This document shows positions 61,932 through 64,000 of a stretch of DNA of 64,000 nt, piece after piece. Both the position numbers and the translations under genes were made by a program. Origin of the DNA: Luteolibacter arcticus (GTDB lineage Bacteria; Verrucomicrobiota; Verrucomicrobiia; Verrucomicrobiales; Akkermansiaceae). The DNA lies in the NCBI RefSeq assembly GCF_025950235.1, contig NZ_JAPDDT010000017.1, forward strand, positions 1-64,000, written 5' to 3'. Numbering within the stretch: position 1 is the first letter of the stretch; each line of letters starts with the position of its first letter. Below the pieces are notes generated by a model. That model ran no database searches, had not been told where the DNA came from, and worked only from the letters and a program-made list of their open reading frames with translations.

Positions 61932-62936
61932 TCAGCGGACGAGGGAAAGGAGCGGGCGAAAGGGCAACAGGCCGGCGGCGGCGATCGACTCGATCACATC
62001 CCGCCCGCCCCTGCGGAGCAACAGCGGATGCAGCGCCTGCGCCGCGACCATTCGGCGGCGAAAGCGGCGGCGCTGCAGCTTGCGGATCTCCGCCATGCAC
62101 GCGTCCCACGGCTGGCGTCCACAGCTCCAGCGCTCCAGCGGGTCGAGCGCCAGCGCCGCGGATTGGAAGGCCATGCTCATCCCATTCCCCGTGAAAGGCG
62201 GGATCATGCTCTCCGCATCGCCGATCACGCACAGCTCCGGCCCCGCCTGCTGGCGACCGAGTTCAAAGCCCGCCACCGCACAAAAAGATCCTTCATCGAG
62301 CGCGGCAGCAGCCATACGGCCGGCCAGTGCTCCATTCCCACCCGCACGCAGGTAGGAATCTAACAAACCACTCCCCTGCCCCGCCATCGCGCGGTCCACG
62401 CGAAAGAGCCCGCACACATTCACGCGGCCGTCTTCCACCTGCGCGAGACCCGCATAGCCATTCGCACCCAGATGCATCTCCAGATCCGCCTCCATGGCCA
62501 GCCCGTGGTAGTGCGCCTTCAGCCCGATCCACGACCCGCGCCGCGGCAACCGCCCCGCCGCCCAGACCACACCATCCGCTGGCTCCCGGACCTGCCGCGA
62601 TCGTTCCACCACCGTTCCGCCCAAATCCATCACCCGCTCCTTCAACCGCAGATCCAGCCGGTGCCGAGAAATCCCCATCGCCGGCTCGGGCAAGACACCC
62701 TCATGGATCCGCCTCCCCTCGCGAAACCACACCACGCTCCGCAGTGCCAGCGCATCGGCCAAGGCATCCGCGATCCCGAGCTGCACCAGCGTCGCCCGTT
62801 CCACTCCGGAGATGAATTCGCCGCACACCCGGTGCCGCGGATAGCTCCCGGCCTCGTGCACCGTTACCGCGATCCCGCGCAGACGCAGCCCCGCAGCCAG
62901 CGAAAGTCCCGCCAATCCTCCGCCCCCAATGGTCAC
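61932..62936 (-). CDS. FAD-dependent oxidoreductase of the polyketide cluster
   Basis: 334 residues. It begins directly with the FAD-binding motif VTIGGGGLAGLSLAAGLRLR, then RHRVCGEFISGVE, and a C-terminal GDAESMIPPFTGNGMSMAFQ, typical of geranylgeranyl-reductase-like flavoproteins. In type III PKS clusters such enzymes oxidise or hydroxylate the aromatic product. GTG 62936, 8 bp after the methyltransferase stop, is chosen because upstream starts would overlap the methyltransferase gene by 40 bp or more. Confidence 0.82.
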   Translation of the reverse strand: MTIGGGGLAGLSLAAGLRLRGIAVTVHEAGSYPRHRVCGEFISGVERATLVQLGIADALADALALRSVVWFREGRRIHEGVLPEPAMGISRHRLDLRLKERVMDLGGTVVERSRQVREPADGVVWAAGRLPRRGSWIGLKAHYHGLAMEADLEMHLGANGYAGLAQVEDGRVNVCGLFRVDRAMAGQGSGLLDSYLRAGGNGALAGRMAAAALDEGSFCAVAGFELGRQQAGPELCVIGDAESMIPPFTGNGMSMAFQSAALALDPLERWSCGRQPWDACMAEIRKLQRRRFRRRMVAAQALHPLLLRRGGRDVIESIAAAGLLPFRPLLSLVR

Positions 62937-62944
62937 CGTGCCGC

Positions 62945-63586
62945 TCAAGCGCGCGAAGCTAGCACGCGCAAGCCACCGCGCCATGTGGTTTCCTCGCGGA
63001 CCCGCCATTTCGCAGGATCCAGCCCCAGCCGCTCCGGCAGTTCCCCCTCCACGAAGCCCGCACGGATGCTCACGATCATGTCGTGCTTCGTCGCCGGGCC
63101 TACGAATGGCAGGATGAACTGGGCATCCCAGATGGTCCGGTCGACCCGATACGGCTCATTGAAACAGATCACCTCGAACCGCTCCAGATGCGGCCGGAAG
63201 CGCTCCAGCTCGTCATCCTCGAAGTGATGCAGGAAAAGATTCGCCGCCAGCACGCCGCCCTTCACCTCGGCGAGGCTTTCAAACACATCGCGCCGGTCCC
63301 ACACGATCTGCTCCGGCAGCCCCTCCGGCCGCGGTGCCAGATCGCAGGCCGTCAGCGGGATCCCCGGGTCCCGCTTCGCCAGCCGCCTCAGCAGCGTCCC
63401 CTCGCCCGCGCCGATCTCCACCACCCCCTTCGCCAGCGCCGCGGGATACTGCCTCAGGTGACGCGCGATCCAGCGCTCATTGCCCATCAGGAAATTGATC
63501 ACTTTCAGGTCCAAGCGGCTCCGTTTCACGTCCGGATGATCCGGCGGGAGTCGATCAATGATTTCCGGCTCTACAACGCGCTGCAT
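62945..63586 (-). CDS. SAM-dependent methyltransferase of the polyketide cluster
   Basis: 213 residues of the class I Rossmann type. The SAM motif is GVVEIGAGEGTLLRRLAKRD, with an acidic second strand (LTACDLAPRPEG) and LAANLFLHHFEDDEL as motif III. It probably methylates the type III PKS product. The frame is open to 63988 but would run over the divergent lipoprotein gene; ATG 63586 is chosen. First gene of the three-gene operon. Confidence 0.85.
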   Translation of the reverse strand: MQRVVEPEIIDRLPPDHPDVKRSRLDLKVINFLMGNERWIARHLRQYPAALAKGVVEIGAGEGTLLRRLAKRDPGIPLTACDLAPRPEGLPEQIVWDRRDVFESLAEVKGGVLAANLFLHHFEDDELERFRPHLERFEVICFNEPYRVDRTIWDAQFILPFVGPATKHDMIVSIRAGFVEGELPERLGLDPAKWRVREETTWRGGLRVLASRA

Positions 63587-63616
63587 CGCGGTTAGAGCGT
63601 GCCAACCGTCTCTCCG

Positions 63617-64000
63617 ATGCGCAAGCTTCCCGCTATCTTCCATCGGCTCCTCGCCCTCGTCGCCTGCCTGCTGCTCAGCGCCTGCTTCGACATCCGCGAG
63701 GAAGTCTGGATCGAGCGCAATGGCGCCGGCCGCGCCGAACTCCGCTACACCGTCCCCGAGTCCGCCCTGCTGCTCAGCGGCGGGGCGGCCGGCGTGGAGA
63801 AGAAGATCCGCGACCTCATCGCCTCCCAACCCTCGCTCATCCTCGACGGCGTCTCCGTGGAGGTGAGGGACGAGCGCGCCATCGTGGCCGTAAATGTCTC
63901 CACCAAGTCGATGCTTTCGCTGCTCGATCTCAAAAAGAGCGACAGCTTCCAAAACCTGCCCGAGTCCACCGCCAACATCGTCGGCCATTTCGACGTCCGG
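63617..64000 (+). CDS. Lipoprotein, partial at window end
   Basis: The first 128 residues of a protein that runs beyond the window. It has a lipoprotein signal (HRLLALVACLLLSAC), so the mature protein begins at Cys and is membrane-anchored. What follows (FDIREEVWIERNGAGRAELR, then AVNVSTKSMLSLLDLKKSDS) shows alternating strands and helices but no family I know. It is divergent from the methyltransferase gene with 30 bp between the starts, so the promoters must overlap or lie elsewhere. Confidence 0.75.
   Translation, partial: MRKLPAIFHRLLALVACLLLSACFDIREEVWIERNGAGRAELRYTVPESALLLSGGAAGVEKKIRDLIASQPSLILDGVSVEVRDERAIVAVNVSTKSMLSLLDLKKSDSFQNLPESTANIVGHFDVR

Noticed and set aside
1-64000. YTGTTAGR as a chromosome-segregation (KOPS-like) signal
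   Set aside because: Copies are nearly balanced between strands over 64 kb (about 17 against 14), whereas KOPS are strongly skewed.
1-64000. bldA-like TTA codon control as the explanation of CTG-TTA-G
   Set aside because: The same word occurs in reverse orientation in coding strands, as stop codons and in intergenic DNA, so it is not a codon effect.

Overview
The window is high-GC bacterial chromosome, about 65% GC by eye. It most likely comes from a Verrucomicrobiota species of the Luteolibacter/Haloferula type. The reasons are short PEP-CTERM tails ending in RRRRA, secreted proteins with autotransporter-associated beta-strand repeats, a DUF1501 / DUF1549-DUF1553 / WD40 operon, many Tat-exported or lipid-anchored hydrolases, and short hairpin repeats between genes. 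I found no rRNA, tRNA, CRISPR array, IS element or prophage.

Layout. 0-5 kb: end of an unknown gene, an archaemetzincin, a beta-helix protein, a lipoprotein and a XylR-type (LacI-like sensor plus AraC HTH) regulator. 5-16 kb: four secreted proteins (a beta-strand-repeat protein, a phosphodiesterase, a PEP-CTERM protein, a purple-acid-type phosphatase) plus a TPR-sulfotransferase. The four secreted genes carry similar TTGCCA elements just upstream, and the regulator gene carries a clear direct repeat of the same hexamer. 16-24 kb: a phosphonate island with an FAD oxidoreductase of the TIGR03364 type, phosphonoacetate hydrolase PhnA, phosphonoacetaldehyde dehydrogenase PhnY, an OPA/MFS transporter and two Tat-type metallophosphoesterases. 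24-31 kb: an N-acylglucosamine 2-epimerase and the DUF1501 operon. 31-33.4 kb: an arsenic cassette (ArsR, DUF6428, aquaporin, two ArsC).

33-57 kb is the most striking part: a sialoglycan-use locus. It holds an N-acetylneuraminate lyase, an MFS transporter, a NanM-like mutarotase, three sialidases (one a 1604-residue multi-enzyme with two esterase modules), an SGNH/alpha-beta-hydrolase fusion, a sialate O-acetylesterase, a GH16 enzyme, a large beta-strand-repeat protein and a PEP-CTERM protein. A GntR-HTH/LacI-sensor regulator sits in the middle. Ten copies of a 21-bp inverted repeat, CYGGT-N11-ACCRG (three copies with one changed edge base), lie in front of these genes, and one lies in front of the epimerase at 25 kb. 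They define a local regulon read directly from the sequence: desialylate and deacetylate outside, take up, cleave to ManNAc plus pyruvate, and epimerise to GlcNAc.

57-64 kb: a secretin-like operon of three genes, a type III polyketide synthase / flavoprotein / methyltransferase operon, and the start of a lipoprotein gene. An 8-mer, YTGTTAGR, recurs about every 2 kb across the whole window on both strands and in several reading frames.
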